Of a stretch of DNA of 64,000 bases, positions 34,604-45,342 are shown one piece after another. Made by a program: the position numbers and the translations under genes. The stretch covers positions 1 to 64,000 of the forward strand of contig NZ_VIRW01000014.1 of the NCBI RefSeq assembly GCF_009760905.1, given 5' to 3'. This DNA is from Chitinibacter sp. GC72. GTDB lineage: Bacteria; Pseudomonadota; Gammaproteobacteria; Burkholderiales; Chitinibacteraceae. Position 1 is the first letter of the stretch; the number at the start of each line of letters is the position of its first letter. The notes beneath the pieces were generated by a model that saw only the letters and a list, made by a program, of their open reading frames with translations, searched no databases and had not been told where the DNA came from.

Positions 34604-34897
34604 AGTCGGGGTGCACAACAAAACGTCAGGAAAGATTACCTTTCGGGCCGCTTTGGCGCTCGCTTTCACGGGGAAATCAGGGAAGGCGCGGATTGTACCG
34701 CCTGACTAAAAAATAGGCAATCAGAAAGAAGGGGTATTCAAAATACCAGCCATGGTATGGCCATGCAGGCTAAATCGGGCTTTGATTTGCTGGCAATACG
34801 GCACGTCATTTTTTTGTACAACCGCGCAAGGCTGGAGCGCGAACGATGCGGCAGGTATCATGCAGCCACCTTCGATTGTTGCCTGCGGACAAACGCT

Positions 34898-35818
34898 ATG
34901 AATATCACTGCTGTGAAAGACTATTTGCTGACCTTGCAGCAAAACATTGTGGCTACGCTGGAAAATCTGGATGGCCAATGCTTTCGCACCGATAGCTGGG
35001 AGCGCCCGGAGGGCGGTGGCGGCATTAGCCGTCTAATTGAAGGCGGTGCATTATTCGAGCGCGGCGGGGTGAACTTTTCGCATGTGATGGGGGCGCAATT
35101 GCCGCCATCGGCCAGCGCCCACCGCCCCGAGCTGGCGGGCCGTGCATGGGAAGCGATGGGGGTATCGCTGGTGCTGCACCCGCGCAACCCCTACATCCCG
35201 ACCGTGCATATGAATGTGCGTTTCTTTATTGCCAAGCCATCCGAGGCCAACGCAGATGCAGCCCAGCAGGCGAAGCCAATTTTCTGGTTTGGTGGTGGTA
35301 TGGATTTAACTCCCTACTATGGTCATCTCGACGATGCCAAGCACTTTCACCAAAGCTGCAAAGACGCACTCGATCCATTTGGTGGCGAGCTGTATCCCAA
35401 ATTCAAAGACTGGTGCGATAAATACTTCTTCCTGAAGCACCGCAACGAAGCGCGCGGTGTGGGTGGGATTTTCTTTGATGATTTTTCCGAGCTGGGTTTT
35501 GATGACTCGCTCGCTATGCTGCAGTCGGTGGGTGATGCCTTTCTGAAAGCGTATGTGCCGATTGTCGAGCGTCGGCGCGATTGCGAATACGGCGAGCGTG
35601 AGCGTGATTGGCAAGCTTATCGCCGTGGGCGTTATGTGGAATTTAATCTGGTGTGGGATCGCGGAACCTTGTTTGGCCTGCAATCAGGTGGACGCACCGA
35701 ATCTATCCTGATGTCGATGCCGCCGGTGGCCAACTGGCGCTACGATTATCACCCCGCAGCGGGCAGCCCGGAGGCTGCGCTATACACCGATTTCTTGCCG
35801 CATCGCGATTGGCTTTAA
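34898..35818 (+). CDS. hemF: Oxygen-dependent coproporphyrinogen III oxidase
   Basis: 306 residues from ATG 34898. Diagnostic segments are [73 protein letters not shown], and [20 protein letters not shown]. It decarboxylates coproporphyrinogen III twice to protoporphyrinogen IX using O2, so the organism makes heme aerobically. The C terminus DFLPHRDWL is complete. A small ATACC-type hairpin (34735-34749) lies upstream. It is convergent with the signalling operon, ending 6 bp from the response-regulator stop. Confidence 0.97.
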   Translation: MNITAVKDYLLTLQQNIVATLENLDGQCFRTDSWERPEGGGGISRLIEGGALFERGGVNFSHVMGAQLPPSASAHRPELAGRAWEAMGVSLVLHPRNPYIPTVHMNVRFFIAKPSEANADAAQQAKPIFWFGGGMDLTPYYGHLDDAKHFHQSCKDALDPFGGELYPKFKDWCDKYFFLKHRNEARGVGGIFFDDFSELGFDDSLAMLQSVGDAFLKAYVPIVERRRDCEYGERERDWQAYRRGRYVEFNLVWDRGTLFGLQSGGRTESILMSMPPVANWRYDYHPAAGSPEAALYTDFLPHRDWL

Positions 35819-35824
35819 GGTATT

Positions 35825-36559
35825 TCAAGGCAAATGAAACAGCTCGTTCAATTGTGCCTTGGCCTTGAGCGGAGCCTGTGCGGCCAGTTGTTGCTCAAGC
35901 TGCTCAAGCACGACGGATGGGATGATTTGTGCTAGTGGTTTGCGGTATTGGGCCAGAAAGTCATCCGCCTGCGCGTCTTGCTGCTCAAGTAGCAGGGCAA
36001 ACTGGCGCAATAAGGCAATCGGGCTATTGGTGCTGGCCGACTCTGCCAGAGCTGGTATGGCAGGCGTGACGGTTTCATCCTCCGTCGTGCTGGCGGCTTC
36101 AGTGGCTGAACCCGATACGGCATCAAGGCTAACGCGCAATTGCTGGTTTTCCGCTTCAAGTAGCTGGATTTTCCGTCTCAAGCTCATATGCACTGCAACG
36201 CGCGAGAGCAAGATGGCCGGAAATATGGGTTTGACGATGAAATCGGTCGCACCCAGCGCCAGCCCCATTGCGACGTCCTGATTTTCCGAAATACTACTGA
36301 GAAAAATAATCGGAATATCGGCCAGGCTGGGCGTTTCCCGAATGCGCTGGCAGGTTTCATACCCGCCCATTTCCGGCATCAGCACATCCATCAGAATCAG
36401 GTCGGGGTAGGGTGGTTTGGCGAGGATTTCCAACGCATTTATGCCATTGGTGGCGATCTGGGTTTTGTAATTGTCTTTCAGCAAGGTCGTTAGCAAGCTC
36501 AGGACATCGGGTGTGTCATCGACAATCAGAATGGTTTGTCTTTCCAGCATATTGCTCAT
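35825..36559 (-). CDS. Response regulator with unknown C-terminal domain
   Basis: 244 residues. Receiver domain (about 8-125): [15 protein letters not shown], phosphoacceptor in [13 protein letters not shown], Ser/Thr in IPIIFLSS, Lys in DFIVKPI. A coiled-coil-like stretch ([17 protein letters not shown]) leads to a helical C terminus of about 100 residues that I cannot assign; it has no HTH, GGDEF or EAL motif. It overlaps the hybrid kinase by ATGA and is the last gene of the che operon, so it is the likely output or phosphate sink of that kinase. Confidence 0.88.
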   Translation of the reverse strand: MSNMLERQTILIVDDTPDVLSLLTTLLKDNYKTQIATNGINALEILAKPPYPDLILMDVLMPEMGGYETCQRIRETPSLADIPIIFLSSISENQDVAMGLALGATDFIVKPIFPAILLSRVAVHMSLRRKIQLLEAENQQLRVSLDAVSGSATEAASTTEDETVTPAIPALAESASTNSPIALLRQFALLLEQQDAQADDFLAQYRKPLAQIIPSVVLEQLEQQLAAQAPLKAKAQLNELFHLP

Positions 36560-39309
36560 TCTTGTGCCTTTCCATCGTGATTAGAGAGTTTGCCCAGCGC
36601 ATTCGTAAGCAGTGAGAGCGCGGCTTTGAATTGGTATTGTTCAATATAGTGATGCATTTGAGTCACTGTATCAGCGGACAACAGCCCCAGCTTGGCTTCG
36701 ATTGATCTGAAGTAATCGCCCGATTCGCCATCTTGCCGCTCCAGCATGCTGGCAAGCTGCTGCAAAATGCCGATGGTTTCTTCCACCGTGCTGTGATCCC
36801 ATTGCACTGCTTCGCTGGCTGGCAGACCAAGCATGTCCTGAGCGAGCGCGCCAAGTCGCGTTTCCAGCTCTGCCAGCTCAGCTTCTAGCTCAGTTTCCAA
36901 TGAAGGCTCTGTGCCATGCTGGCGCAAGCGCTCCTCGATCAACTGCGCTTGTTGCTGGACGTGCTCGGCACCAATATTGCCTGCCACGCCTTTCAGAGTA
37001 TGCGCTAGGCGCAAGGCAGATGATGTGTCGTGACTACCCAAGGCCTGACGTATATCGGCGGCGGCATTGAGCTGGGTGCGCGCAAAGCGCTGCAGCAAAT
37101 CCAGATACAGTGCGTGATTACCCGCTACACGCTCCAGCGCCCGCTCGGTATCGAGCTGGCTTAGGCAGTTGAACCATTCAGGTGTGGTTTTGAGCTGGGT
37201 GCCGGGTTGTGGCGGCGTGAGCTTGAGCCATTGTTGCAGGACCCGGAACATGCGCTCGGGGTCGATGGGTTTGGCTAGATGATCGTTCATGCCATCTTTG
37301 AGGCAGCGCTCTTTTTCTTCGGCAAAGGCATGTGCGGTCATCGCGATAATCGGCAAATGGTCGTAGGCGTGATCCTGCCGTATCAGCTGGCTGGCCTGAT
37401 GACCGTCCATGACCGGCATTTGCAAATCCATCAGCACCAGACTGTAATAATCTGGCGCTGCGGCACGGATTTTATCCAGTGCTTCTTGCCCGTGGTGGGC
37501 AATGCTGACTTGAGCCCCGCTGGCATGCAGTAATTCGGTGGCGATTTGCTGGTTGATGTCGTTGTCTTCCACCAGCAGGATATGCGCGCCAGTCAGATCG
37601 GGCAATTGCTCGCCACTGCTCTGGCGGAGACGGTGCTCGTTGGGTGTGTGCAGCAGCGTCAGTAGGGTATTAAATAGGGCTGACGGATTCAACGGTTTGG
37701 GCAAAATGGCATCAGCCTTGGTGTTGCTATGGTGCGCTGTGCCCGTGTCGTAGGCGGTGACCAGAACGGTTTTGGGTGGCGGGTTAAAGTGTGCGCGGAT
37801 TTGCGCTATCAACGCCAGCCCGTCCATTTCCGGCATGATCCAGTCGGTAAAAACCAGCGAGTAGGGGGTCGTCTGAGCGGCAATCTCGATGGCGGCCAGT
37901 GCTTCGCTGGCTGATGAGGCTGTCTCAACCCAGAAAGGATAGACGCGCAATCCGGCAGACAGAATCTCGCGGGCTGCAGGATTGTCGTCAACCACCAGAA
38001 TGCGCATGCCATCCAGATTACCGGGCAAGCCGGGTCGGGATGGCTGTTGTTCGGCGACGCCAAAAGTGCAGTCAAAACTGAAGCTTGAGCCTTGTCCAGG
38101 ATGGCTCTCGACCCAGATATCACCGCCCATCAATTCAACCAGCCGCTTGCAAATCGACAAACCCAACCCTGTGCCGCCAAAACGGCGTGTGGTTGATTCA
38201 TCAGCCTGGCTAAACGGTCTGAATAGTCTGCTGCATTGCTCGGTACTCATGCCAACGCCGGTATCACGGACGGTAAACAGCAGTTTGACCTGATTGGTGG
38301 CTGGAAAGTGGGCGATGCAGCTAATGTGCACTTCACCCTGCTCGGTAAACTTGATGGCATTGCTGACCAGATTGATTAGCACCTGACCCAGACGGGTCGG
38401 GTCGCCGTACAGGGTGCTGGGTACATCTGCCTGGAGCTCAAACAGGTATTCCAGATTTTTCTCATTGGCCTTGTGTTGCGTCATCGTTGCAACATGGCTC
38501 ATGACATCGTCCAGATTAAACTGGGCATTTTCAATCACCATTTTGCCCGCTTCGATTTTGGATAAATCGAGCACATCATTGATCAATCCAAGCAAGGAGA
38601 GACCGGCGGAATGGATTTTTTGCAGATAATCGCGCTGTTGCGGGCTTAAATCGCTGCGTAATGCCAGATTGGCCAAGCCAATAATCGCATTCATCGGCGT
38701 ACGGATTTCATGGCTCATATTGGCCAGAAAGGCACTTTTGGCCTGATTGGCGTCTTCAGCCAGTTGGCTGTTGCGGCGAAAATGGTAGGCAATACCCAGA
38801 AAGAAAATCAGCAGAATATTGAGCGCCAGCATTTGCGCGATGATAAATTTGGCTTCTTCACCCAGCTTTTGCTCAATATCGGCGTTATTGATCAGTAGCC
38901 GGATGGTGCCAATCGTGCCGTATGCAGCAGAGGTGATTTCAAATGTCTTGAGCTGCTTGGCCGCGCTGATTTGTCCGAAGCCATCCCGTATCTCGCCGTC
39001 GGCGCTACGGGTCAGCTCGATCATTTTGAATGAATCGGTATCGATGGCGATGGAATCGACAAAATGATTGTCCATTTCCGATAGCGTAACGCCACGTGCG
39101 GTTTTTTCGTCAAATCCCCAGATGGCGCTGGGCAGCGAGATGGACAGGCGATTCAGTATGCTTTTGCTGGCAATCGCTCGTTCATTGAGTAGGGCGGTTT
39201 TTTTCTGGGTGTAGTTATAAAAACCGGTGGCCGACAAGACCGCGCTGACCACCAGAATGGTGATAATGATGACGTCCAGATTGCTATTTTTTGCCGCTTT
39301 TCGCCACAT
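36556..39309 (-). CDS. Hybrid sensor histidine kinase (HisKA-HATPase-REC-REC-HPt)
   Basis: 917 residues. Two membrane helices (about 12-32 and 160-180) bracket a periplasmic domain of about 120 residues. Then come [23 protein letters not shown] (H box), the ATPase N, G1 and G2 boxes ([34 protein letters not shown]), a first receiver ([26 protein letters not shown]), a second receiver ([26 protein letters not shown]), and an HPt domain with the phosphorylatable His in [10 protein letters not shown]. It can run a full phosphorelay. It sits inside the che operon, 11 bp after the REC-EAL gene, and passes to the response regulator. Confidence 0.95.
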   Translation of the reverse strand: MWRKAAKNSNLDVIIITILVVSAVLSATGFYNYTQKKTALLNERAIASKSILNRLSISLPSAIWGFDEKTARGVTLSEMDNHFVDSIAIDTDSFKMIELTRSADGEIRDGFGQISAAKQLKTFEITSAAYGTIGTIRLLINNADIEQKLGEEAKFIIAQMLALNILLIFFLGIAYHFRRNSQLAEDANQAKSAFLANMSHEIRTPMNAIIGLANLALRSDLSPQQRDYLQKIHSAGLSLLGLINDVLDLSKIEAGKMVIENAQFNLDDVMSHVATMTQHKANEKNLEYLFELQADVPSTLYGDPTRLGQVLINLVSNAIKFTEQGEVHISCIAHFPATNQVKLLFTVRDTGVGMSTEQCSRLFRPFSQADESTTRRFGGTGLGLSICKRLVELMGGDIWVESHPGQGSSFSFDCTFGVAEQQPSRPGLPGNLDGMRILVVDDNPAAREILSAGLRVYPFWVETASSASEALAAIEIAAQTTPYSLVFTDWIMPEMDGLALIAQIRAHFNPPPKTVLVTAYDTGTAHHSNTKADAILPKPLNPSALFNTLLTLLHTPNEHRLRQSSGEQLPDLTGAHILLVEDNDINQQIATELLHASGAQVSIAHHGQEALDKIRAAAPDYYSLVLMDLQMPVMDGHQASQLIRQDHAYDHLPIIAMTAHAFAEEKERCLKDGMNDHLAKPIDPERMFRVLQQWLKLTPPQPGTQLKTTPEWFNCLSQLDTERALERVAGNHALYLDLLQRFARTQLNAAADIRQALGSHDTSSALRLAHTLKGVAGNIGAEHVQQQAQLIEERLRQHGTEPSLETELEAELAELETRLGALAQDMLGLPASEAVQWDHSTVEETIGILQQLASMLERQDGESGDYFRSIEAKLGLLSADTVTQMHHYIEQYQFKAALSLLTNALGKLSNHDGKAQE

Positions 39310-39320
39310 AGTGAGCCTGA

Positions 39321-40577
39321 CTAGGCGGATTTGCCGATATGGTTTGGCGCTCTCAACTCAGAGAGGCGTTGATTGTGGCCCTTGAGCCAGGTAAACAATT
39401 CCGCGGCCGGCATAGGTTTGGCAATAAAGTAGCCTTGGGCAATTTCGCAGCCAAACTGTTGCAATAAGCGCCAGTCTTCCAGCGTTTCAACGCCTTCGGC
39501 GACGGTTGACATGCCCAGCCGGTTCGCCATGTCGATGGCCGATTGCAAAATGATCGACAGGTTTTGCTGCTGGCAAGCGCCATTGACAAACGAGCGGTCA
39601 ATTTTGAGCTCGGTAAACGGGATACGCGCCAATTGCTGCATGGATGAAAAACCGGTGCCGTAGTCGTCAATCGACAGGCCAAAGCCTTTGAGCCTGAGTC
39701 TGGCCAGGGTGCCCAGTGCGGCGGCCAGATTGTTGACGACCGAGCTTTCGGTGACTTCCCAGGTAATCTGTTCGTTTGAAATCCCGTGCAGTGCCGGGAT
39801 TTTGGTGATTTCCTGGAAAAAATTGATCGAACTGAGCAGGCGCGGCGACAGATTGATGGCGTAGCTTAAATGCAGGCTGCGTTTATTCCAGGCTGCGCAT
39901 TGCCGGATGGTTTGTTCGGCAATCGCCAGCGTGAGCAGACGGATAATCTGATCGGACTTTTCTGCCAGCGGAATAAAAAAATCCGGTGGAATCAAGCCCA
40001 GCTCCGGGTGCTGCCAGCGCGCCAGCGCTTCAACCCCCTTGATCAGCCCGGTGGCAATATCGACTTTGGGCTGAAAAAAAGGAACGATCTGGCCGTGTGC
40101 GATCGCTTCGATCAGATCTTCCTGCCGAAGCTGTGCGGTGATCGGCGAATGCTTGTGATGCGGTTGTCGTTGAAGCTGGCTCAAACCATTAAAGCTGGCG
40201 AGTAATTGCGCTGGATTGATTGGTTTTTTCAGGCTGCCCAGCAAGGGCTGCCCCAGCGCGGTAATCATGGTGCTCACGCTGCTAATCAGGCTTTCTTCCC
40301 GGCTTGACGCGATAATCAGCGGAATCTGGTAGTGTAATTCCTGCAATTTCTGGATCAGCTCGACACCATCCATGTCCGGCATTTCCAGATCAACCATCAT
40401 GATGTCGGGTTGTTTTTTCAATAGCGCCAGTAGTTCGAGCGCCTCAAGGCCGTTGCCCGCCTGAAAAATCAAACGAATACCCAGCTTCTGACACATTTCG
40501 ACGGCAAAGCTGCGCTGTAGCGGGCTGTCGTCGACGATCAGAATGCTTTTGCTCAACAACTCGTTGTTAGCGGCCAT
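39321..40577 (-). CDS. Receiver-EAL protein, c-di-GMP phosphodiesterase
   Basis: 418 residues from ATG 40577, overlapping the end of cheB by 11 bp. The receiver domain has [15 protein letters not shown] and the acceptor Asp in [11 protein letters not shown]. The EAL domain follows: [11 protein letters not shown] (EAL), [36 protein letters not shown] and AEGVETLED. All metal and catalytic residues appear intact, so it should hydrolyse c-di-GMP, controlled by phosphorylation. CheA or the adjacent hybrid kinase are the natural phosphodonors. TTG 40586 is a possible alternative start. Confidence 0.94.
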   Translation of the reverse strand: MAANNELLSKSILIVDDSPLQRSFAVEMCQKLGIRLIFQAGNGLEALELLALLKKQPDIMMVDLEMPDMDGVELIQKLQELHYQIPLIIASSREESLISSVSTMITALGQPLLGSLKKPINPAQLLASFNGLSQLQRQPHHKHSPITAQLRQEDLIEAIAHGQIVPFFQPKVDIATGLIKGVEALARWQHPELGLIPPDFFIPLAEKSDQIIRLLTLAIAEQTIRQCAAWNKRSLHLSYAINLSPRLLSSINFFQEITKIPALHGISNEQITWEVTESSVVNNLAAALGTLARLRLKGFGLSIDDYGTGFSSMQQLARIPFTELKIDRSFVNGACQQQNLSIILQSAIDMANRLGMSTVAEGVETLEDWRLLQQFGCEIAQGYFIAKPMPAAELFTWLKGHNQRLSELRAPNHIGKSA

Positions 40578-41652
40578 ATTGCTCAATAACCTGTGAAATT
40601 TTGTCTAGGCTGACAACCTGCTTGATGCCGCCTAGTGCAATGGCTTCTTTGGGCATGCCAAATACCACGCAGCTGGCTTCATCCTGCGCATACGTGACTG
40701 CGCCGGTGTTGTGCATTTCCTTAATCCCGCGTGCGCCATCATCGCCCATGCCGGTCATGATGATGCCAATGGCATTTCTACCTGCGTTTTTGGCCACCGA
40801 GCGAAACAGCACATCAACCGAGGGGCGATGGCGCGATACCAGCGGGCCATCGATCACCTCGACGTAATACTGCGCGCCGCTGCGCTTGACCAGCATATGC
40901 TTGCCGCCGGGGGCGATCAGGGCGCGGCCGGGCACAATCCGGTCGTTGTTTTTGGCTTCAAAGACTTCAATTGCGCACAGGCTGTTGAGGCGATTGGCAA
41001 AGCTTTGCGTGAATTTTTCCGGCATATGCTGAACGATAACTAGGCCCGGGCAAGTGGCTGGCAGGGCGGTTAGAACCAGCTCCAGTGCTTGCGTGCCACC
41101 GGTTGAAGTGCCCAGAGCAATAATCTTTTCGGTGGTGGGCAAATGCTGGCTGCTCACTGGTGCGTCCATAATCGCGTCGGCAGTCAGCTTGGGGGCGTTC
41201 ATTCTTTCCTGGCTGATTGCGCTGGTGCTGGGGCGAGCGCGTGCAATGCCTACTTTGGCCATTGCTGCTTCGCGAATGGCCGAGGTGAGTTGGTTGGCGC
41301 TTTCCTGCAGAAAATCGCGCAAGCCCAGCGTGGGCTTGGTAATGATGCTGATCGCGCCGGCGGCCATCGCCTCAATGGTAATGTCGGCTCCGCGCTCAGT
41401 GAGCGTTGAGCAAATCACCACCGGTGTTGGCCGGGTGCTCATGATTTGCTTTAAAAAGGTAATGCCGTCCATCCGGGGCATTTCAATATCCAGCAAGATG
41501 ACGTCGGGCCACTGGTTCTGCATTTTGCTCATGGCAAAAATCGGGTCGGGTGCCGTGCCGATCACTTCAATATCACGATGCTTGAGCAATAAGTCCTGCA
41601 TGACCTGACGCACCACCGATGAGTCGTCTACGATCAATACTTTGATAGTCAT
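40567..41652 (-). CDS. cheB: Chemotaxis protein-glutamate methylesterase
   Basis: 361 residues. Receiver domain ([28 protein letters not shown]) and C-terminal methylesterase with the Ser-His-Asp triad: [11 protein letters not shown] (Ser), [15 protein letters not shown] (His), and [13 protein letters not shown] (Asp). It demethylates and deamidates receptors to reset adaptation; phosphorylation by CheA opens the active site. It pairs with cheR and cheD of the same operon. About 105 bp separate it from cheD, the longest gap within the operon's core, with no recognisable terminator. Confidence 0.97.
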   Translation of the reverse strand: MTIKVLIVDDSSVVRQVMQDLLLKHRDIEVIGTAPDPIFAMSKMQNQWPDVILLDIEMPRMDGITFLKQIMSTRPTPVVICSTLTERGADITIEAMAAGAISIITKPTLGLRDFLQESANQLTSAIREAAMAKVGIARARPSTSAISQERMNAPKLTADAIMDAPVSSQHLPTTEKIIALGTSTGGTQALELVLTALPATCPGLVIVQHMPEKFTQSFANRLNSLCAIEVFEAKNNDRIVPGRALIAPGGKHMLVKRSGAQYYVEVIDGPLVSRHRPSVDVLFRSVAKNAGRNAIGIIMTGMGDDGARGIKEMHNTGAVTYAQDEASCVVFGMPKEAIALGGIKQVVSLDKISQVIEQYGR

Positions 41653-41757
41653 GGCTGAGCCTCTTTGTGGGCGATGTTTTTTTGTTTTGCTGAGTACTGG
41701 TGAGCAGGCCGGGGCGGCGTAAATGCGGTTTCATTGTTCTGGCTCTTTGGCGGCTGC

Positions 41758-42240
41758 CTAGCTTGCGCCCAGTAATTTCTTGTCGCGCAGCATGTCTATT
41801 GTTCCCTTGTATACATCTAGGCGTATATATCTGTAGCCATTGCCATTAATGTCTTTGCGGGCAATACCCAGCTTTAGTTGTTTAAAATAATCCAGTGCAA
41901 ATTGTGTGTTCTGCCGTCCTATCGATTCTTTAGCCGGTTCTGCTAGGAAAATGCGGCCACCGCCGTAGAGCTGGATTTCAAAATCGGTGTAGCGCAAACC
42001 CAGCTCTTTGATCCGTTTTAGCATGAGTTGCAATGTATCATCGCCGTACCTTGTGTCTGTGATTTGTCTGCTGTGCTCCTCTGGGCGACGGGGCAGCAGG
42101 TAGTGGCACATACCGCCCAGTCGGGCTTGCGGGTGCCAGAACGTGACGGCAACGCAAGAGCCGAGCAGCGTTTCAATAAAGTCATACTCCCGACCCAGAT
42201 ACCAATCACCCACGTTCAAGATCAGCCGACGCGCGCTCAT
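41758..42240 (-). CDS. cheD: Chemoreceptor glutamine deamidase
   Basis: 160 residues from ATG 42240, overlapping cheR by ATGA. The catalytic Cys and His are seen in ETLLGSCVAVTFWHP and LGGMCHYLLP, with the Thr of the triad downstream. It converts receptor glutamines to glutamates and so primes methylation. The C-terminal segment DINGNGYRYIRLDVYKG is the expected CheD core ending. It coincides with a 49-bp unit (41821-41869) that resembles the palindrome family, possibly by chance. Confidence 0.93.
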   Translation of the reverse strand: MSARRLILNVGDWYLGREYDFIETLLGSCVAVTFWHPQARLGGMCHYLLPRRPEEHSRQITDTRYGDDTLQLMLKRIKELGLRYTDFEIQLYGGGRIFLAEPAKESIGRQNTQFALDYFKQLKLGIARKDINGNGYRYIRLDVYKGTIDMLRDKKLLGAS

Positions 42241-43106
42241 GGTCCGATCTGATAGATGGAAGGGCCGCATGCCTTGAGCTTCAGATTACCATCCAGACCA
42301 TTGAGCGTTTCCGCATGACCAATAAACAGCCAGCCGCCGGGCTTGAGGTGCCGACAAACATTCTGAATCACCTGTGCCTTGGTGGGCGGGTCAAAGTAGA
42401 TCAGGACGTTACGCAGAAAGATCACATCAAACAAACCCGTGCTTTTGGGCAGATTGAGCAGGTTTTTCTGCGAAAAATGCACGCTCTCCCGTATTGCCTG
42501 CTGTACCAGCAAATGTCCTTCATAGGCATCGCTACCGCGCAGGCAGTAGTTTTTCAGGTAGTCCGGCGGGATTTTCTGTCCCCGGTGCAAAGGGTAAAGC
42601 CCACGTTTGGCGTAAGACAGAACACGGGTGCTGATGTCCGAGGCCTCGATATGCCAAGGCTGCGGATTGCGCTGGGCGTGCAACAGCATGGCAATCGAGT
42701 AGGCCTCTTCACCGGTTGAGCTGGCGGCAGACCAGATGCGAAACTCGTTCTGGGCGGCTTTGCGCGGCAGAATATGCTGAGCTAGATACCTGAAATGCTC
42801 CTCTTCGCGAAAAAAGTAAGTTTCATTGGTGGTGATCAGATCAATCGCTCTTTGCTGCTCGGCCTCTTGACCTGGGCTGAGCAGAAATTCGTGGTAAGCG
42901 CGCAAGCTGGGTAGCGCCAGTTCGTGAATCCGCGATGCCAGCCTGCTGGTGAGCAATGACTTTTTACTGCTACTAAGATAAATGCCGATTTTTTGCTGGA
43001 AAAAATCACGGAAAAGCGCCATTTCAGCATCGCTTACATCAAGGCTTTGCAGGTTTGTTGCTACTTTGGCGGTTTGGCGCGTTGTTTTCATCGGGCTTAA
43101 AATCAT
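42237..43106 (-). CDS. cheR: Chemotaxis protein methyltransferase
   Basis: 289 residues. N-terminal helical domain (FRDFFQQKIGIYLSSSKKSL), then an S-adenosylmethionine-binding fold: TTNETYFFREEEHF, RIWSAASSTGEEAYSIAMLL, FDVIFLRNVLIYF, and PGGWLFIGHAETL. It methylates Glu residues on receptors. It overlaps cheD and cheW by 4 bp each, so the three are translationally coupled. Confidence 0.96.
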   Translation of the reverse strand: MILSPMKTTRQTAKVATNLQSLDVSDAEMALFRDFFQQKIGIYLSSSKKSLLTSRLASRIHELALPSLRAYHEFLLSPGQEAEQQRAIDLITTNETYFFREEEHFRYLAQHILPRKAAQNEFRIWSAASSTGEEAYSIAMLLHAQRNPQPWHIEASDISTRVLSYAKRGLYPLHRGQKIPPDYLKNYCLRGSDAYEGHLLVQQAIRESVHFSQKNLLNLPKSTGLFDVIFLRNVLIYFDPPTKAQVIQNVCRHLKPGGWLFIGHAETLNGLDGNLKLKACGPSIYQIGP

Positions 43107-43660
43107 GTAGCAATCACCGCATTTTCGGTTGACGAGCTGCCCGCCAATCCGATCAGGCTCGACATTTCGTCGACGGCCAGCACACGCTGGATATCGAGCG
43201 CAATCACAAAGCGCTCACCCAGACTGATCATGCCATCAATAAAATCGGCGCGGATCTGCGCGCCAAAATTGGGCGCAGGTTCGATCTGGCTGGGCTCGAT
43301 ACTCAGCACTTCATTGACTGCATCAACCATGACCCCTAGCGCCAGCACATTGTCTTCCTGACTGACTTCCAGAATGACGATGCAGGTACGGCGGGAAATC
43401 TGTGTATTGCTGCGGCCAAAGCGCGCCGCCAGATCGATCACCGGTACCACCGAGCCGCGCAAATTAATCACGCCGCGCAGAAAATCAGGCATCAGCGGGA
43501 TTTCGGTCAGGCCGGAAAACTCGATAATTTCGCGAATATTCTCGATCGGGATGGCAAAGATTTCGCCGCCCAGCGTCAAAGTCAGAAATTGTTTGCCCTG
43601 CGGTGTTTCTTCGGCACGGACTGTGGTTCTTGCCATGCTTTGCGTCAGTAAGCTGCCCAT
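43103..43660 (-). CDS. cheW: Chemotaxis coupling protein
   Basis: 185 residues from ATG 43660, chosen because GGAG lies 6 bases upstream; ATG 43663 and TTG 43672 are alternatives. A single CheW domain: FLTLTLGGEIFAIPIENIRE, LPDFLRGVINLRGSVVPVIDL with the RGVINLRG signature, and VLALGVMVDAVNEVL. It links receptors to CheA. The N-terminal 25 residues and the Ser-rich tail exceed the domain but look ordinary. Confidence 0.95.
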   Translation of the reverse strand: MGSLLTQSMARTTVRAEETPQGKQFLTLTLGGEIFAIPIENIREIIEFSGLTEIPLMPDFLRGVINLRGSVVPVIDLAARFGRSNTQISRRTCIVILEVSQEDNVLALGVMVDAVNEVLSIEPSQIEPAPNFGAQIRADFIDGMISLGERFVIALDIQRVLAVDEMSSLIGLAGSSSTENAVIAT

Positions 43661-43672
43661 CATGCTCTCCAA

Positions 43673-45313
43673 TCAAAAGCGCGAGAAATTCGCTTCATCC
43701 ACTGCGTCATGACCAGAGTCCAGCATGGAAACCCGGCCTCCGCCAACGCTGCTGCGAGTTACGTTCAGTTTGGATGGCAATACCCGCTTGTGTACGGCAT
43801 TGTTCAGGCGGAAAAAGCGAATCATTTCCTGCAACTGGATGGCTTGGGCACTCATTTCTTCCGAGGTGGATGAGAGTTGCTCCGAGGCTGCGGCATTCAT
43901 CTGTGTGGTATTGGCCAGCTGCCCAACGGCGGAATTGATTTGATCCAGACCATTGGTTTGTTCGCGCGATGCTGCGCTGATTTCCTGCACCAGATCGGCC
44001 GTTTTGCGAATTGCCGGTACCATTTGATCCAGTAGTGAGCCGGCTCTTTCGGCCAGAGTGACGCTGCTGCTGGCCACTTCGGAAATCTCCTGTGCGGCAA
44101 CCTGGCTGCGCTCGGCCAGCTTGCGCACTTCGGCGGCGACCACCGCAAAACCTTTGCCGTGCTCGCCAGCGCGCGCAGCCTCAATGGCGGCATTGAGCGC
44201 CAGCAGATTGGTCTGATAGGCGATGTCGTCAACAATGCCGATTTTCTTGGCAATTTGCCGCATGGCCGCCACGGTTTCTTTGACGGCTTCACCGCCTTCG
44301 ACGGCATCGCTAGATGATTTGCTCGCCATGCTATCGGTGACGCGGGCGTTGTCCGAGTTTTGTGAAACGGTTGAAGAAATCTCTTCGACTGCCGCGCTGG
44401 TTTGCTCCACGCTGGCCGCCTGCTCGGAGGCGTTCTGGCTCAGCGATTGCGCCGAGGCAGAAACTTCTTCCGAAGCTGACGCGAGTGCATTGGCCGTATC
44501 GCTGACTTCACCCATCACGCTGGTGAGCTTGCTGACCATTTGCTGGGTATTGAAAAGTAAGCTGCTTTGATCGTTCGGGCGCAGCTCGATTTGCACCGTT
44601 AAATCGCCTTCCGAGATTTTCTTCAAAGTATCGACGACCAGAGCAGGCTCGCCACCTATCTGTTTAACAATCAGGCGGGTAATCCACAGCCCGATTATGA
44701 TGGCCAGCGCAAAGGCGCACAGCATCATAATGATCATGGTTTTGCTGATGCTAGCGGTAATTTCTTCACTGGCTTTGTTGGTCTGATCGGCCACATCGGT
44801 GTTAATTTTGATCAGGCTTTGTAGCGTCACCAGCATCTGATCAAACTGGGGTTTGGTTTCTGAGCGCATCAGATGGATTGCTTCCGCATGCTGCCCTGCT
44901 GCCAGTAACTCTAGTGTTTTATCTGTGGCAGCATTTACCTTGCTGTATTGTTGCTCAAAAACAGCAATCAGTTGTGCTTCTTCAGCAGTCAGTAGTGTCT
45001 TTTTGTAACTGGCAAACAGCGTTTCACTACTTTTCTTGTCGATTGCAATTTTTTCTTTCTGATCGGTAATTGAGTCTGCGTCATTCAGTGCCACCGCAAC
45101 ATAAATTCGGCGGTAGTTTTGAATCTGATAGCTTTTAATTTCTCCCAGATCGCGAATCGGAATCAGGCGGTCGTTGTAGGTCGAGCTGAGCATTCCGCTC
45201 ATTTTGTCGATCTGCATATATGCATAGGCACCCAAAATCAGTGTAAGTGCGGCAACGATTAAAAACGTACTGACCAGTTTCGTATTAAGGCGTAGCTGAT
45301 AAAACCATTGCAT
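43673..45313 (-). CDS. Methyl-accepting chemotaxis protein with 4HB-type sensor
   Basis: 546 residues from ATG 45313. Membrane helix (about 10-30), a helical periplasmic sensor of the four-helix-bundle type ([20 protein letters not shown]), second helix (about 190-210), HAMP, and signalling domain with [21 protein letters not shown]-terminal methylation helix and a tail of about 35 residues ([16 protein letters not shown]) without a NWETF-like end. It lies between cheA and cheW, so it is probably the dedicated receptor of this pathway. 4HB sensors often bind small organic acids, amino acids or metals; the ligand is unknown. Confidence 0.95.
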   Translation of the reverse strand: MQWFYQLRLNTKLVSTFLIVAALTLILGAYAYMQIDKMSGMLSSTYNDRLIPIRDLGEIKSYQIQNYRRIYVAVALNDADSITDQKEKIAIDKKSSETLFASYKKTLLTAEEAQLIAVFEQQYSKVNAATDKTLELLAAGQHAEAIHLMRSETKPQFDQMLVTLQSLIKINTDVADQTNKASEEITASISKTMIIMMLCAFALAIIIGLWITRLIVKQIGGEPALVVDTLKKISEGDLTVQIELRPNDQSSLLFNTQQMVSKLTSVMGEVSDTANALASASEEVSASAQSLSQNASEQAASVEQTSAAVEEISSTVSQNSDNARVTDSMASKSSSDAVEGGEAVKETVAAMRQIAKKIGIVDDIAYQTNLLALNAAIEAARAGEHGKGFAVVAAEVRKLAERSQVAAQEISEVASSSVTLAERAGSLLDQMVPAIRKTADLVQEISAASREQTNGLDQINSAVGQLANTTQMNAAASEQLSSTSEEMSAQAIQLQEMIRFFRLNNAVHKRVLPSKLNVTRSSVGGGRVSMLDSGHDAVDEANFSRF

Positions 45314-45342
45314 GTTCAATTCCCCCACAAATGTTTTGAATT